Source of the DNA: Candidatus Kapaibacterium sp.
GTDB lineage: Bacteria; Bacteroidota; Ignavibacteria; Kapaibacteriales; HRBIN21
DNA length: 64,000 nucleotides
Assembly: GCA_938084565.1 (NCBI GenBank)
Contig: CALKEU010000007.1
Span: forward strand, 51,039-115,038
Direction: 5' to 3'
Of the stretch, positions 16,904-26,900 are shown piece after piece (the stretch's first letter is position 1; each line of letters begins with the position of its first letter). The notes beneath the pieces were generated by a model. That model had not been told where the DNA came from. It saw only the letters and a program-made list of their open reading frames with translations, and searched no databases. A program made the translations under genes and the position numbers.

Positions 16904-17222
16904 GGGCCTGAAGACGCAGGGCTTGGAGCGGCGAGATACGCAGTTGCGGGGTGGCAGGGAGCGCTTCCCATTCGCTGATGGAGTATTCTCGAAGGACAGT
17001 CACGGTATGCTCAGTGACTCCGAGCAAGAGGACAAGATCGCCCACGCGGAGAGCATAGAGCATCGCCTTGGGTGGCAGCGGCAGACGCGCTACAACAGAC
17101 ACTCGCTGCCCGCCCGAGATACCCCCTAAAGCCCAGCGACGGACCCAGTAGGCTATTCCAATCAGAGTGAGGAGGAAGCCGATGAGGAAGAGGAGCGCTC
17201 GAATTACCACACCTGTTTCCAT
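16881..17222 (-). CDS. fliO: Flagellar biosynthetic protein FliO-like
   Basis: A 113-residue protein with one N-terminal membrane helix (about 7-27, ALLFLIGFLLTLIGIAYWV) and a cytoplasmic beta-rich domain (QRVSVVARLPLPPKAMLYALRVGDLVLLLGVTEH), the FliO/MopB pattern. FliO helps assemble the FliP pore of the flagellar export gate. Sequence identity in this family is always low; the position directly after fliN (3 bp gap) makes the call. Its 3' end overlaps purF on the opposite strand by 23 bp. No fliP/Q/R follows, which is unusual because fliO is normally just upstream of fliP. Confidence 0.8.
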   Translation of the reverse strand: METGVVIRALLFLIGFLLTLIGIAYWVRRWALGGISGGQRVSVVARLPLPPKAMLYALRVGDLVLLLGVTEHTVTVLREYSISEWEALPATPQLRISPLQALRLQAPTAHRAG

Positions 17223-17225
17223 GGC

Positions 17226-17633
17226 TCACCTCCGCAGTCCATGTAGCCGTTCGGCAGGTTCCACCAGCGTCGTGATCCGGATCCCAAAATGCTTGTCAAT
17301 GACCACCACCTCCCCTTCTGCAATCTTCTTGCCGTTGACGAGTACATCGACTGGATCAGTGACGAGTCGCTCAAACTCGATGACGGAGCCTCGCCCGAGG
17401 CGGAGGATGTCGCGGATGTACATCATGGTCCGCCCCAATTCAACAGAGACAGGTAGCTGGATGCTGAACAAAAGCTCCAGTTTAGGGTCGTAGAGGAGCT
17501 CATGAGTCTCCTCAGTGCTCTGACTGGGTGGGGGACTGGCGGAAGTTGCTTCAGAAGCGAGTGCTTCACCTGTGGCTTCCTGCGTCGATGAGAACTCGGG
17601 CAGCTGCTGTTCGTGCACCTCTTGCGCTGTCAT
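17226..17633 (-). CDS. fliN: Flagellar motor switch protein FliN
   Basis: The product is 135 residues from the ATG at 17633. The frame is open further upstream, but that part lies inside fliM and has no FliN similarity. An AGAGGA ribosome-binding site lies about 8 nt before this ATG. The first about 50 residues are acidic, Ser/Thr/Gln-rich and disordered. The C-terminal SpoA (surface presentation of antigens) domain (about 55-130) reads PVSVELGRTMMYIRDILRLGRGSVIEF, then DVLVNGKKIAEGEVVVIDKHFGIRI. FliN forms the C-ring with FliM and FliG and controls rotation direction. The gene follows fliM by 16 bp. Confidence 0.93.
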   Translation of the reverse strand: MTAQEVHEQQLPEFSSTQEATGEALASEATSASPPPSQSTEETHELLYDPKLELLFSIQLPVSVELGRTMMYIRDILRLGRGSVIEFERLVTDPVDVLVNGKKIAEGEVVVIDKHFGIRITTLVEPAERLHGLRR

Positions 17634-17649
17634 GGTGCTTTCCTCTGGT

Positions 17650-18639
17650 TTAACCGAGTTCTTCCGGACGGAGTGGGCGCACAACCTGGACAGCTCGGCG
17701 CCCTGCGCTGCTCCCCGGACGGACCCACAGTTTAGGTTGTCCTTCAATGGAGAGCACGAGTAAGTCGGAGACCTGAGTAGATAGGCGGAGGACATCCCCA
17801 ACGCGCAGACGGAGGAGCTCGCCAATAGTAATCGTGGCCGTGCCAAGCTCAACGGAAATGCGCAGAGGGATAGTCTGCAGATGCTTTTGGATGATCCGAG
17901 TGTTGGTGCGCTGTTGTTCAGGGCTGGCCGCGTGTGTAACGTACTGCCGTTCCAGACGGCTGAGGATGTCCTCCAGAGCAAAAGTGGGATAGCAGAGGCT
18001 CATGGCGTACGAACGCACGCCAACGGTGACTTGCATGCTGACAACAGCGACAATCTCGGAGGCCGAAGCGATCTGCACAAAGTCGGGCTCTGTCTCCATG
18101 CGTAACAGGCGAAAGCGCATTGGAGCTGTTGGACTCCAACTCTCCTCTAGAGCCCGGAGCATATACTCAATAACCCCCTTGAGGACCGCCTGTTCGATAG
18201 GCGTGATCGAGCGTGCCTTCGGCGGTGGCGCAACCCCCTCCCCTCCGAGGAGGCGCTCGACAATGACGAGTGCTAATTGAGGGCTTATGTCGAGGATGAT
18301 GTACCGCTGTGGCTCCTCTAATTCCGCAAGATAGAGGCATCCAGGGCGTGGGAGCGACAAGAGGTACTCCGAGTAGAAGAGCTGATCGACCGAAGTAACG
18401 CTGATGGATACTAGCGCCTGAAGGCGCGAGAGCAAGTAGTACGCTACCGTCTCGGCGAAGGATTCGTGAATCGACTGTAGCGACCGTAGCTGGGTCTTTG
18501 AGATACGGTTGGGGCGCCGAAAGTCATACGGTATTACTTGCTTGGGAGCTTCTTGCAGGAGACTTTCAACTTGCACCGTCCCGCTCGAAATCCCAGCCAG
18601 CAAGGCGTCGATTTCCTGTTGGCTCAGTACCTGTGGCAT
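17650..18639 (-). CDS. fliM: Flagellar motor switch protein FliM
   Basis: The protein has 329 residues. The ATG at 18639 is chosen because it gives the conserved N-terminus MPQVLSQQEIDALL, the peptide that binds phospho-CheY in FliM proteins; upstream in-frame sequence lies in fliL. The middle domain (about 45-225) is the CheC-like FliM core, and the C-terminus (about 245-320) is a SpoA domain (VELGTATITIGELLRLRVGDVLRL). The intact CheY-binding peptide suggests chemotactic control of a rotating flagellum. The gene lies 7 bp after fliL and 16 bp before fliN. Confidence 0.95.
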   Translation of the reverse strand: MPQVLSQQEIDALLAGISSGTVQVESLLQEAPKQVIPYDFRRPNRISKTQLRSLQSIHESFAETVAYYLLSRLQALVSISVTSVDQLFYSEYLLSLPRPGCLYLAELEEPQRYIILDISPQLALVIVERLLGGEGVAPPPKARSITPIEQAVLKGVIEYMLRALEESWSPTAPMRFRLLRMETEPDFVQIASASEIVAVVSMQVTVGVRSYAMSLCYPTFALEDILSRLERQYVTHAASPEQQRTNTRIIQKHLQTIPLRISVELGTATITIGELLRLRVGDVLRLSTQVSDLLVLSIEGQPKLWVRPGSSAGRRAVQVVRPLRPEELG

Positions 18640-18646
18640 TGCCACC

Positions 18647-19168
18647 CTACTGGATGACAAACTTGGAAAAGTACACGTTCCGGAGTCGGATCTCTGGGAG
18701 CATGCGTTCCAGCTCTGTACGGATGCGACTGCGGAGGGTATCCCGGATGCCAGCCATCTGCAGCTCTTCGAGAGAGTAGGAAGCAACGATAGCGATAACC
18801 CTGTCTCGGACCGGAATCATGAGCTCCTGTCGAAGACGTTCGCTCTGTTTAGCATTTTCAACTTCGAGACCAAGTGCCACAAGCACATAGCGAGAAGAAC
18901 TCCCCCGAGGGTTGACCACCAGATCCTCTACTGGCACGATGACTCCTCGTGGTACGGCCTGGGAGGTCTCGGGAGCAGCCTGTCCCGAGGCAGGTTGTGT
19001 TACTTCGCCTGAAGCAGTGCTCGGCTGTGGTACCAGGAAGAAGCGGATCGCCACGACGAGCAGTCCTGCCTGCAGTGCAACCGCTCCTACGATGAGGGCA
19101 ATGACAATAGGCAAGCTCAACCCCTTTTTCCCACCGCTCTTGGCTTCTGCCTCAGCCATGGCCTGCAT
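18647..19168 (-). CDS. fliL: Flagellar basal body-associated protein FliL
   Basis: A 173-residue protein with a short cytoplasmic N-terminus (Lys/Gly-rich), one membrane helix (about 20-44, PIVIALIVGAVALQAGLLVVAI) and a periplasmic C-terminal domain (VEDLVVNPRGSSSRYVLVALGLEVEN, then LEELQMAGIRDTLRSRI, then VYFSKFVIQ). This is the FliL layout; FliL associates with stator units at the flagellar base. An in-frame ATG at 19159 is an alternative start. It heads the fliLMNO group, 53 bp after the UDP-glucose dehydrogenase stop. Confidence 0.92.
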   Translation of the reverse strand: MQAMAEAEAKSGGKKGLSLPIVIALIVGAVALQAGLLVVAIRFFLVPQPSTASGEVTQPASGQAAPETSQAVPRGVIVPVEDLVVNPRGSSSRYVLVALGLEVENAKQSERLRQELMIPVRDRVIAIVASYSLEELQMAGIRDTLRSRIRTELERMLPEIRLRNVYFSKFVIQ

Positions 19169-19221
19169 ACGCTGCTTACCAGAACTCTGCCGGAGACAGT
19201 ATCGGACATTTTACTCCGTTC

Positions 19222-20574
19222 TCAAGTAGCTTGAGGCAATGCAGGAGCCCGCCCAATGCTGTGGTATTCAAACCCTCGCTGCTGCATTTCCTCCGGCACG
19301 AAGAGATTCCGCCCATCGAAGATGAGTGGTCGGCGCAAGAGCTGCCGCAGCAACGCGAAGTCCGGATTGCGGAATTCTGCCCATTCAGTGGCAATGATGA
19401 GCGCGTCAGCGTCGCGAGTACATTCATAGGCTGTACTGGCATAGGAGAGAGCATCCCCATAGCGTTGCCGAAGATTCGAGAGAGCCTTCGGGTCGTAAGC
19501 CCGCAGGTGAGCCCCGTCTTGCAAGAGCGCTTCAATAATTCGTAGGGCCGGAGCTTCACGAATGTCGTCGGTGTTCGGCTTGAAGGCAACGCCCCAGAGT
19601 GCAAAGAGTTTGTCGGAGAGTTCTCCGCGGAAGCGGTTGCGGATCTTCGTGATAAAGCGACGGATCTGTTCAGCATTGACCCGCTCAGCTGCAGGGATCA
19701 GTTGAAGTGAGACGCCTGCAAGCTGCGCAGCGTGCGTGAGAGCCCGTACATCCTTTGGTAGGCAGCTGCCACCGTATCCAAGTCCAGGAAAGAGGTACTG
19801 CTTGCCAATGCGGCTATCCGAGCCGATGCCGAGACGTATCTGCTCGATGTCCGCTCCGATTGCTTCGCAGTAAGCTGAAAGCTCGTTGATGAAGGAGATG
19901 CGGAGTGCGAGAAAGGCATTGGCAGCGTATTTCGTGAGCTCTGCACTGGTCTCATCCATGACATAGATGGGGTTACCCGCGCGGACGAAGGGCTCGTAGA
20001 GTTCTCGAAGTACCCTTGCTGCCCAGGCATCAGAGGTGCCAATGATGACTCGTTCTGGCTTCATGAAGTTCTCTACCGCTGAGCCTTCACTGAGGAATTC
20101 AGGATTGGCTGCCACAACAATGGGCAGACCGGGCAACTGATGGCGAAAGAAGTCCGCCAACTGTCGCGTTGTACCCGGAGGCACAGTGCTTTTTGTCACG
20201 ATGAGTTTGCGCGTCGGTGGGGCATGCTGTTGCAGACAAGCAGCGATTTGGTGGGCAACGTCACGGACATGCCGGACATCGGCGGAGCCATCCTCGCTCG
20301 GTGGGGTAGGAAGGCAGAGCATGATGATGTCACACTCAATGACCGCGCTCGGCAAATCCGTGGTGAATCGAATACGCCCCTTCCGTAGGTTTTCCCTCAA
20401 CAGCGCATCAACCCCAGGCTCATAGAAAGGTGGCTCGCCGCCCTGCTGTAGGCGCTGGATCTTTTCTGCGTCAACGTCTACACACGTAACATCGTTGCCT
20501 GTTTCAGCAAAACAGAGCCCTGTCACAAGCCCAACATAGCCAGTGCCGATAACGGCAATGCGGTACATACTCAC
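19222..20574 (-). CDS. ugd: UDP-glucose 6-dehydrogenase
   Basis: This 450-residue protein has the Rossmann motif GTGYVGLVTG near the N-terminus and the catalytic cysteine in GYGGSCLPKD. The ALWGVAFKPNTDDIREAP signature of the UDP-binding C-terminal domain is also present. It oxidises UDP-glucose to UDP-glucuronate with two NAD+. UDP-glucuronate feeds uronic-acid-containing polysaccharides, so it may supply the glycosyltransferase cluster at 40-48 kb (inference). It lies 22 bp after the TonB-type gene and 53 bp before fliL on the same strand. The GDP-mannose dehydrogenase branch of the family is the main alternative. Confidence 0.9.
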   Translation of the reverse strand: MSMYRIAVIGTGYVGLVTGLCFAETGNDVTCVDVDAEKIQRLQQGGEPPFYEPGVDALLRENLRKGRIRFTTDLPSAVIECDIIMLCLPTPPSEDGSADVRHVRDVAHQIAACLQQHAPPTRKLIVTKSTVPPGTTRQLADFFRHQLPGLPIVVAANPEFLSEGSAVENFMKPERVIIGTSDAWAARVLRELYEPFVRAGNPIYVMDETSAELTKYAANAFLALRISFINELSAYCEAIGADIEQIRLGIGSDSRIGKQYLFPGLGYGGSCLPKDVRALTHAAQLAGVSLQLIPAAERVNAEQIRRFITKIRNRFRGELSDKLFALWGVAFKPNTDDIREAPALRIIEALLQDGAHLRAYDPKALSNLRQRYGDALSYASTAYECTRDADALIIATEWAEFRNPDFALLRQLLRRPLIFDGRNLFVPEEMQQRGFEYHSIGRAPALPQAT

Positions 20575-20596
20575 ACCCGCTCCGGGCTATGTAGCA

Positions 20597-21373
20597 CTAC
20601 TGCAATTCGAATGTAAAAGTGATGATGCCCAGCATCTCTGTAGGAGTCGAGAGAGGATTGAAGCGCCAACGGCGGAGCGCTTCGATGGCTGCACGCTCAA
20701 GTACAGGATCACTGCGCTGGACGGGAACGATGTTTCCAACAGTCCCGTCGGGCAAGACGGTAAACCGTAGCCGGACGCGCCCTACTACGTTGTAGCCCCT
20801 TGGATACTGAGGCAACACCTTATGGAGTACAATGCGATTGCCTCCGCCTCCCCACTCAATGTCAAATCCCAAGCCTCGCCCTGCTCCCTCGCCACGTACT
20901 CCAAGGCCGCTACCATCGGATAGAGCGTCCGGAAGTCCTTGTGCTTGGAGTGCGGTGGTTTTCGAGGCGACCTCGCTACTGAGCGCTTTTGCCGGTGTTG
21001 CCGAGGCTGGCCGAGGAATAGCAGTACTGGGCTCCGTTATAGCCTGGTTTGTTGCTCGGGCAGGTTGCTGGGCCCTGCTTGCATCTTCCAGAGCACTTTT
21101 GGGGGAATTCCGCTGACGATATGCTCTTCCTTCTGGAGAGAGGTTTCCTCCAGCGGGCTTATCCCCTTCTCCCCAGCCGAGGGTAAGCAGTTCCACTGGA
21201 ATTACTTGAGGTGTTCTCTGTGGCGGCGCTTCAGGATACCATCGGAGGTGCAGTGCGAGGAAGAAAAGCGCCATGTGGAGTAGTAGAGATAGCAGGAATC
21301 CCCGAGCCACAAGGCGATCCCAGGGAATCCGTATCCTCACCGTCAAATGGGAGCTTTCGTAAAGTTGGCGCAT
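20597..21373 (-). CDS. TonB family energy-transducing protein
   Basis: The product is 258 residues. The ATG at 21373 is preferred because it leaves a 5-bp gap after the SPOR gene; an ATG at 21400 would overlap that gene. A single membrane helix (about 23-43) is followed by a long Ser/Ala/Gly/Pro-rich periplasmic linker (about 50-165). The C-terminal TonB domain reads LPQYPRGYNVVGRVRLRFTV, then IEALRRWRFNPL. TonB couples the proton motive force (through ExbBD, not in this window) to outer-membrane receptors. Its neighbour, the barrel protein at 22374-23936, carries a TonB-box-like segment and may be its partner. Confidence 0.88.
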   Translation of the reverse strand: MRQLYESSHLTVRIRIPWDRLVARGFLLSLLLHMALFFLALHLRWYPEAPPQRTPQVIPVELLTLGWGEGDKPAGGNLSPEGRAYRQRNSPKSALEDASRAQQPARATNQAITEPSTAIPRPASATPAKALSSEVASKTTALQAQGLPDALSDGSGLGVRGEGAGRGLGFDIEWGGGGNRIVLHKVLPQYPRGYNVVGRVRLRFTVLPDGTVGNIVPVQRSDPVLERAAIEALRRWRFNPLSTPTEMLGIITFTFELQ

Positions 21374-21378
21374 ACCAC

Positions 21379-22374
21379 TTACTGAAGTCGGAGTACCCAT
21401 GCATGAGAGAAGCCGGCTCTGAGAGCAGCTTCTTCTGCCTGAAGACGAGTAGTATAGGGTCCGAAGCGTACACGCCACCACGTTTGCCCACGAATATATG
21501 CAGGTGACACACTCACGTTGGGTAGCCCGCGGCGTTGTAGTTGCTCAGCAATTTCGAGTGCATCTGCCTGTGAAGTTGAGGCATATACTTGGACTACGAA
21601 GAGAGCTGAACTGGTAGAGCTGCTGGGAGGTTGTAGGAGAGAGTGGGAGGGTGTGGGGGTCTTGGGTTGGTTTTTTTGTGGTGTTGGGCTTGTGGGGAGG
21701 AGTTGCAATAACGGAAATTCGGGGAACATGAGAGGTTCAACGCTCTCAACTTGACGAAACGGCGCCCTTACAGCACGAACCTGAGAGGTCCCCGCCTCTT
21801 TTACCTCATCTCTCACACTATGCAGCTCTCCCGTTCCTGCCCATCGGCTACTCCACTGCCATAAGAACACGCCTCCAGCAATGACGAGCAGAAGCAGCAG
21901 AAGCTCAAGAGGGAGCCGCGGTCGACGACCATGGTCTCCCTTCCTGCTCTCCAGAGACTGTGGTGGCTCTTTGGAAGCTGCTGAAACAGGAATTGGCTGC
22001 AGCGGAGGAGTGGTAGGATGAGGCGGGAACTCGCGCAGATCCACCTCAATCACCTCCTGCCCTGCCGCTGATGGAACAGGCTGAGCTTCTACACTCTCCT
22101 CTTGCCAAGACAAATTCTGCTGACGGTACTGCTGCCAGTACGCCCGTGTGCGCTCCAGCTCCTCCACCAGTAGTTCTCTGAGGCTTTCCCACTCTAAGGT
22201 CTCACCTTGCTCTCCCTCCTGCCTCATATCACCTTCCTGATATGTACCCTTCCCCTCCCCTGCCCCCCACGGGAGCAGACCGGGGTAGGGGCGATGTTCG
22301 AGAAGAAAGGTGTCTTGGTCTTCTTCCACGTCGAATCCTGTAGCTTCTTCTGGGCGCAATTCCCACGCTTCCAT
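21379..22374 (-). CDS. SPOR-domain membrane protein
   Basis: A protein of 331 residues starting at the ATG at 22374, which overlaps the barrel gene's stop (TAATG). A GTG start two codons upstream is also possible. The N-terminal 150 residues are acidic, Glu/Gln-rich and cytoplasmic. A membrane helix follows (about 151-172, LELLLLLLVIAGGVFLWQW), then a Pro/Ser/Thr-rich linker. The C-terminal SPOR domain (about 257-331) reads FVVQVYASTSQADALEIAEQL, then WWRVRFGPYTTRLQAEEA. SPOR domains bind denuded peptidoglycan at division sites. With TonB, barrel and TPR proteins it forms an envelope operon. Confidence 0.87.
   Translation of the reverse strand: MEAWELRPEEATGFDVEEDQDTFLLEHRPYPGLLPWGAGEGKGTYQEGDMRQEGEQGETLEWESLRELLVEELERTRAYWQQYRQQNLSWQEESVEAQPVPSAAGQEVIEVDLREFPPHPTTPPLQPIPVSAASKEPPQSLESRKGDHGRRPRLPLELLLLLLVIAGGVFLWQWSSRWAGTGELHSVRDEVKEAGTSQVRAVRAPFRQVESVEPLMFPEFPLLQLLPTSPTPQKNQPKTPTPSHSLLQPPSSSTSSALFVVQVYASTSQADALEIAEQLQRRGLPNVSVSPAYIRGQTWWRVRFGPYTTRLQAEEAALRAGFSHAWVLRLQ
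21704..21714 (+). repeat. Recurrent 11-mer TGCAATAACGG, copy 1
   Basis: An exact copy inside the SPOR-domain gene, preceded by a purine-rich stretch (GGGGAGGAG). The other copies are at 24138-24148, 46062-46072 and 47955-47965, all in the same orientation. Confidence 0.5.
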
Positions 22375-23936
22375 TACCACAGCAGGCGAGCTGTTGCACC
22401 AATGAAGATACCGCGCTCACGGTAGCCTTGCCACTGCACGATATCACTGTTCAGCACGTTGTCGAGTATCAATGCTACCTGCACCGTGGGCGACAGAACA
22501 CCGCGCATCTCCCCCCATACCCGAGTATATCCTGGCAGTTTTTCCTCTGTTGCCCATCGAGAGCCGACAAGCTCTATGCCAACTATGCTCCTTCCCCAAT
22601 CTTTCCACGGCTGTTCATAGTACACGGCGGCCGTAATCGGCGTATAGTATGGGACTTGCCTACCTCCTTCCGCTGTCGCTCGCCCTATGTGGAACTGTAC
22701 GCCGAGTCGTCCCTGTAGCGGCATTTCCCAGAGGAGGTCCACTGTGCCTTCCAGTGCTGTCACAGGCAGTGCCAGAAGGCGAAAGCCAACACTGTCGCGC
22801 TGCCAACTCCACCACCGAGCAACGGAGCGAAGTCTGAAGGCAGGTTCACAAGTCAACCACGGCTGTACCACCCATCCTAGCGCCACCCGTACTCCAATGC
22901 GTTCGTGCTGCAGAAGGGGCTCAGCACCAAGCCCCACATACGGATTCCGCTGCACCATTTCCCGTAGTCCTGCCTCCTGAAGGCGCGACCACAGCGCCAT
23001 AAGCAGTCGCACCTGAGGAGACAGGCCATACTGCAACGTTCCCTCAAGTGCCGGTACAAAAAATCCCGACCCCGTATACGTACGCGCTCCTTGAAAGCCA
23101 AGTTTGCCCTGTACCAAAAGTGTGGATTCTCCCCATGCTACTGGAAGCGCAACCTCGCTCACCGTCTGAGTCCGTTCTTCCCAGAAACGCAAATCAAGCC
23201 GAGCCACAACCCCGACTGCCGGAAGCTCATCGTTCGGGTAGAGAGCCCATGTGCGAAATGCAAGCTGCTGTTCGCTATTCCCACGAGCTTCATGGTTGAG
23301 CGAAAAAAGCTGAAGCTCCGCTCCTAAGCCGTAGTCCAATCGTTCCAAACTCCCCGAAAAGCTCACAGCCGCTCTTCCTTCGAAGAGAGAGCGTCGCGGA
23401 AGAGCCGAATCCCCGAAGAGACGATAGCGCTTCCAACCGACAGCAGCAATTGCCTCTGCCACACCTTCCCGGAAGACCCACAGTGCAGTGGGTAAACCGA
23501 GCCGCAAATGGGTGACAACACCCATACCGATTGAATCAGCAGAACGTCGATGCCCTTGCGTTCCGGCCGCATGGGCGGCCAGGGTAAGAAGCGCTTGCTT
23601 CCATTGCCACTGCTGATATCCCTTTAACCAGCCTGTTGTGTATTGCCCCACTCCCCCCTCAAGCATCCCTTTTACAGGGGAAGGGAGAGAAAGCTCACGT
23701 GGGAAGGCTGGCAGGGGCAGGAAATCCATCAATGCTTGCTTATTGAGCGGAGCAAGTGTATCGAGAACAGGCCTCGGGAGAGGGAAAGGTAGACGGGGCT
23801 CCTGCTTCGTTCCCCCAGGTATGCGCCGCTCTTCCTGCCCGACAATGACAACTTCGGGTAATTCCAGCGGAGGAGGTGTTTGAGCCCATAGAGAGCTGAA
23901 GAGCACCAGTATCCCCAGCAAGCTCTTTGCATTCAT
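22374..23936 (-). CDS. Putative outer-membrane beta-barrel protein with TonB-box-like N-terminus
   Basis: A 520-residue protein with a signal peptide (1-19, ending SLWAQ), then a Pro-rich segment containing ELPEVVIVG (25-33), similar to the EEVVVTG-type TonB box. The rest alternates short amphipathic strands with Gly/aromatic turns and ends in Leu-Trp, as outer-membrane barrels do. No plug domain is recognisable and the length is short for a TonB-dependent receptor. It may therefore be a reduced receptor or a different barrel family. Its start overlaps the TPR gene's stop (ATGA), and its stop overlaps the SPOR gene start. Substrate and partners are unknown. Confidence 0.65.
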   Translation of the reverse strand: MNAKSLLGILVLFSSLWAQTPPPLELPEVVIVGQEERRIPGGTKQEPRLPFPLPRPVLDTLAPLNKQALMDFLPLPAFPRELSLPSPVKGMLEGGVGQYTTGWLKGYQQWQWKQALLTLAAHAAGTQGHRRSADSIGMGVVTHLRLGLPTALWVFREGVAEAIAAVGWKRYRLFGDSALPRRSLFEGRAAVSFSGSLERLDYGLGAELQLFSLNHEARGNSEQQLAFRTWALYPNDELPAVGVVARLDLRFWEERTQTVSEVALPVAWGESTLLVQGKLGFQGARTYTGSGFFVPALEGTLQYGLSPQVRLLMALWSRLQEAGLREMVQRNPYVGLGAEPLLQHERIGVRVALGWVVQPWLTCEPAFRLRSVARWWSWQRDSVGFRLLALPVTALEGTVDLLWEMPLQGRLGVQFHIGRATAEGGRQVPYYTPITAAVYYEQPWKDWGRSIVGIELVGSRWATEEKLPGYTRVWGEMRGVLSPTVQVALILDNVLNSDIVQWQGYRERGIFIGATARLLW

Positions 23937-26900
23937 GGCTGTCCTCCCGGAAGACGGCGCAAACGACTTCGCGCCGTGCGACCGTACTCATCATGGGGAC
24001 GTAGCGCAACAACAAGACGGTATGCTGCTACTGCTGCAGCTGTGTTGCCAGTTTTTTCATAGCATTCGCCAGCTTGGAGGAGGCTGAGTATGTTCCAGGG
24101 TTCGCTGTTGGTGTGTTTGTGGTAGAGGGTCTCAAATGCAATAACGGCACTATCGCATCGCCCTTCCCGCATCCACGACTCCCCGATGTAGTACAGCGCT
24201 TCTGCCCCAATATCGTCATTGCGCTCCCCCAGCGGCTGCAAGAGTGCCCGCACTGAATCGTGCCGCTCTCGCGCACGCCAGTACAATGCCAGACGGTAGC
24301 GTGCTTGCAACGCGAATTCCGTCTCCGGGTACTGCTCCACTGCTCTCCTCCACCGCTCCAACGCCGTACTTGTATCTCCTCGCAAGATCGCAATGAGGCC
24401 CCGTTGGAAGAGGGCCTCTGCAACCTGTGCGCTCTCTCCCCAACGCTCAACATACTGGTACTGCGTATCGGCAGCAGCGGGATCAATGCGCGCCTGTTCC
24501 CGGGCAACCTCGAGAACCCCTTGAGTAGTATGCCAATCCTTAGGATAGCGACGCTGCAACTCCACAAGCAGTTGGGTTGCTGTACTGAAATCCCCCAACG
24601 CGAGAGCACTCCGCACAGCCCAGTAGAGGGCTTCAGCTGTTCGTTCACTGTAAGGATAGCGCCGGGCAAAGTCTACGTATTCCCGCAACGCGGTATCATA
24701 GCGCTGTCGTACGAAGAAGAGCTCCGCGCGCTTGAATCGAGCCTCCTCCTCAAGACGCGTTGCTGGATAGCGTTGCATCAGGGTATCGATCCACCGATAC
24801 GCCTCCTCCATGCGTCCCAGAGCCATGAGGCAGTATTGTACACTCTTGACCGCCTCAAGAGCAAAGGGGCTCTGGGGGAATTGCTCCACTATGGTGCGGT
24901 ATGCCTTCAGCGCTTCTTCCCAGCGCTCCATGTTGTAGTAAGCATTTCCAATGGCAAACCATGTTCGGGAGGCAAGCTCTGAACGAGGGTAGAGTTCAAG
25001 GAGCTGCCGAAAGCGCTCAATAGCTTCCCCATAACGCTGCTGCTGAAAGGGGATCCAGCCGAGAAAATAGAGCGCTTCCTCAGCAAGGGAGGAGCGGGGA
25101 TAGGTGCGCACGAAGTACCGGAAAGCGGTCTCCGCTCCTTCGTAGTTGCGGAGTCGGTACAGTACATACCCGTACTGGTAGGCAGCATACTCCCCCTCAG
25201 CCGTTGTCGGGAAGCGCTGTGTTACGTCCCAGTAAGCTTGGGCGGCCCGCTGATACTGTCCAAGAACGTAGAGCGCATCTGCCTTCCGCACCAATGCTTC
25301 AGCTGCGTAGCGAGTATTGGGGAATTCAGCCAGTAGACGCTCAAACCAAAAGGCAGCTCGCTCCATTTGCTGGAGCCGGAAAGCACACCAGGCTGTTCCA
25401 TAGAGCGCCTCTTCCCGCCGCCGGCTTGCTGGGTAGCTCAGCAGAAGGCGTTCATAGGTCTGCACAGCTCGAGCGAGCTCCCCTACGCTGTACTGTGCTT
25501 CTGCAAGCCAGAAGAGAACCTCGTCTGGCTGAAGAGCTTCGGCAAGTCGCTCTCCTGTCAGGCGCTCGAGAAGTCGGAGAGCCTCTGCTGGGCGATGGAG
25601 GAAGTAGAGCGAGGTCGCCATCCCAAACAGCACGTACTCTTCATAGCGCCGTCGCTGAGGGACAACTGCCGCACTGGGTTGGCGCAGAAGCTGTTCTGCC
25701 ATGCGGAAAGCATGAAGAGCCTCTCCCCACTGCTGCAACTGCCCGTACGTGCTGCCCAGCAAAACCAGAGCCTGTAGCATGATCGCTGTCTCAGGGGCCT
25801 CTCGCATAGCTTGCTCGAAAGCACTCCGAGCCGAGGAATAGTTTCCCCGCTCGTAAGCAATTCGCCCCAACTCCAAGTACACCATCGCGACAAAGGGAAA
25901 ATCCGGCTGTAGGGTAAGCTCAAGCAGCTTTTGCTGAGCAGCCGCTGTATCTCCCTGAGCTTTGAGCACGAGCGCTCCGTATATGTGAGCCAAAGCTGCA
26001 ATGAGCCTATCTGAACTCCGCTGAAGCTCCCCAAAAGCGCGAGAAGCCTCGGCCAGTCTGCCTCCTTGCAGTGCTAACCAAGCTATTTGGAGTCGTGCCC
26101 GTTCAGCAAGGCGCCCTTGCGGATAGCGCTCCAGTAAGCGCTCGTATTCCTGCTGTGCTGCCTGCCACTGCTGCCGCCACAAGTATGCCTCTGCCCGGAC
26201 AAACAAGAGCTCTTGCCACGGAAGTTCATCTCCGGTGACGTGCTCACAGGGAGGGTTGAGTTGACGCTGGGAGAAGCGTTCGAGGAGGAGCTGGAGCTCT
26301 TCGGTCAAACGCAGCGTCTGCGCAAACTCCTGCAAGCGCAAGCGTAGATAGGCCTCACGTGCTATAGCAGAGGGAGTAGCCGTGTGGCACGGATAAGTTG
26401 TGCGTAGCTCTTCCAGCAACTTGACAGCTTGCTGGTACTGGTGGGCAATCTCAGCCAATAGTGCTCGGAAGAGGAGTACCTCATCGGCATGAGGGGAGGC
26501 CGGATAGCGCTGCAGATAGAGGGCTGCTACGCTATCGGCACGCAGATACTGTGCCCGATGGAGGAGTGCTAAGAGGTACCAGTAGTTTACCTCCTGTCCG
26601 ACAGTCTGCCGCAGATTCTCATCCTGCAGCACAGACAGCAGACTCAGGGTAGAATCCCAGCAGCGTTCCGCTTCTCCATAGTCATGGAGAGCAAAGGCAG
26701 CAACCCCAGCCCACTGCCACGCCCATATACGCAGAGGCGACAGAACTTCCCGCGCCAACCATGTCCGAAGTTCTCGGCGGGCTGCCTGCCATGCACCCTG
26801 AAGCACCAAGCTGCGTAGCTGCTCCAGTTGTGCCCGCTCCCGTACCGTTACCGGAAAGGCTTCGAGGGTACGCGCCCCCTGTTCCGCCTGCCAGAAAAGC

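Noticed and set aside
19169..19221. Sigma-28-type flagellar promoter before fliL (TCCGATAC resembles GCCGATAA)
   Set aside because: The matching -35 TAAA is not at the required spacing, so the resemblance is likely chance.
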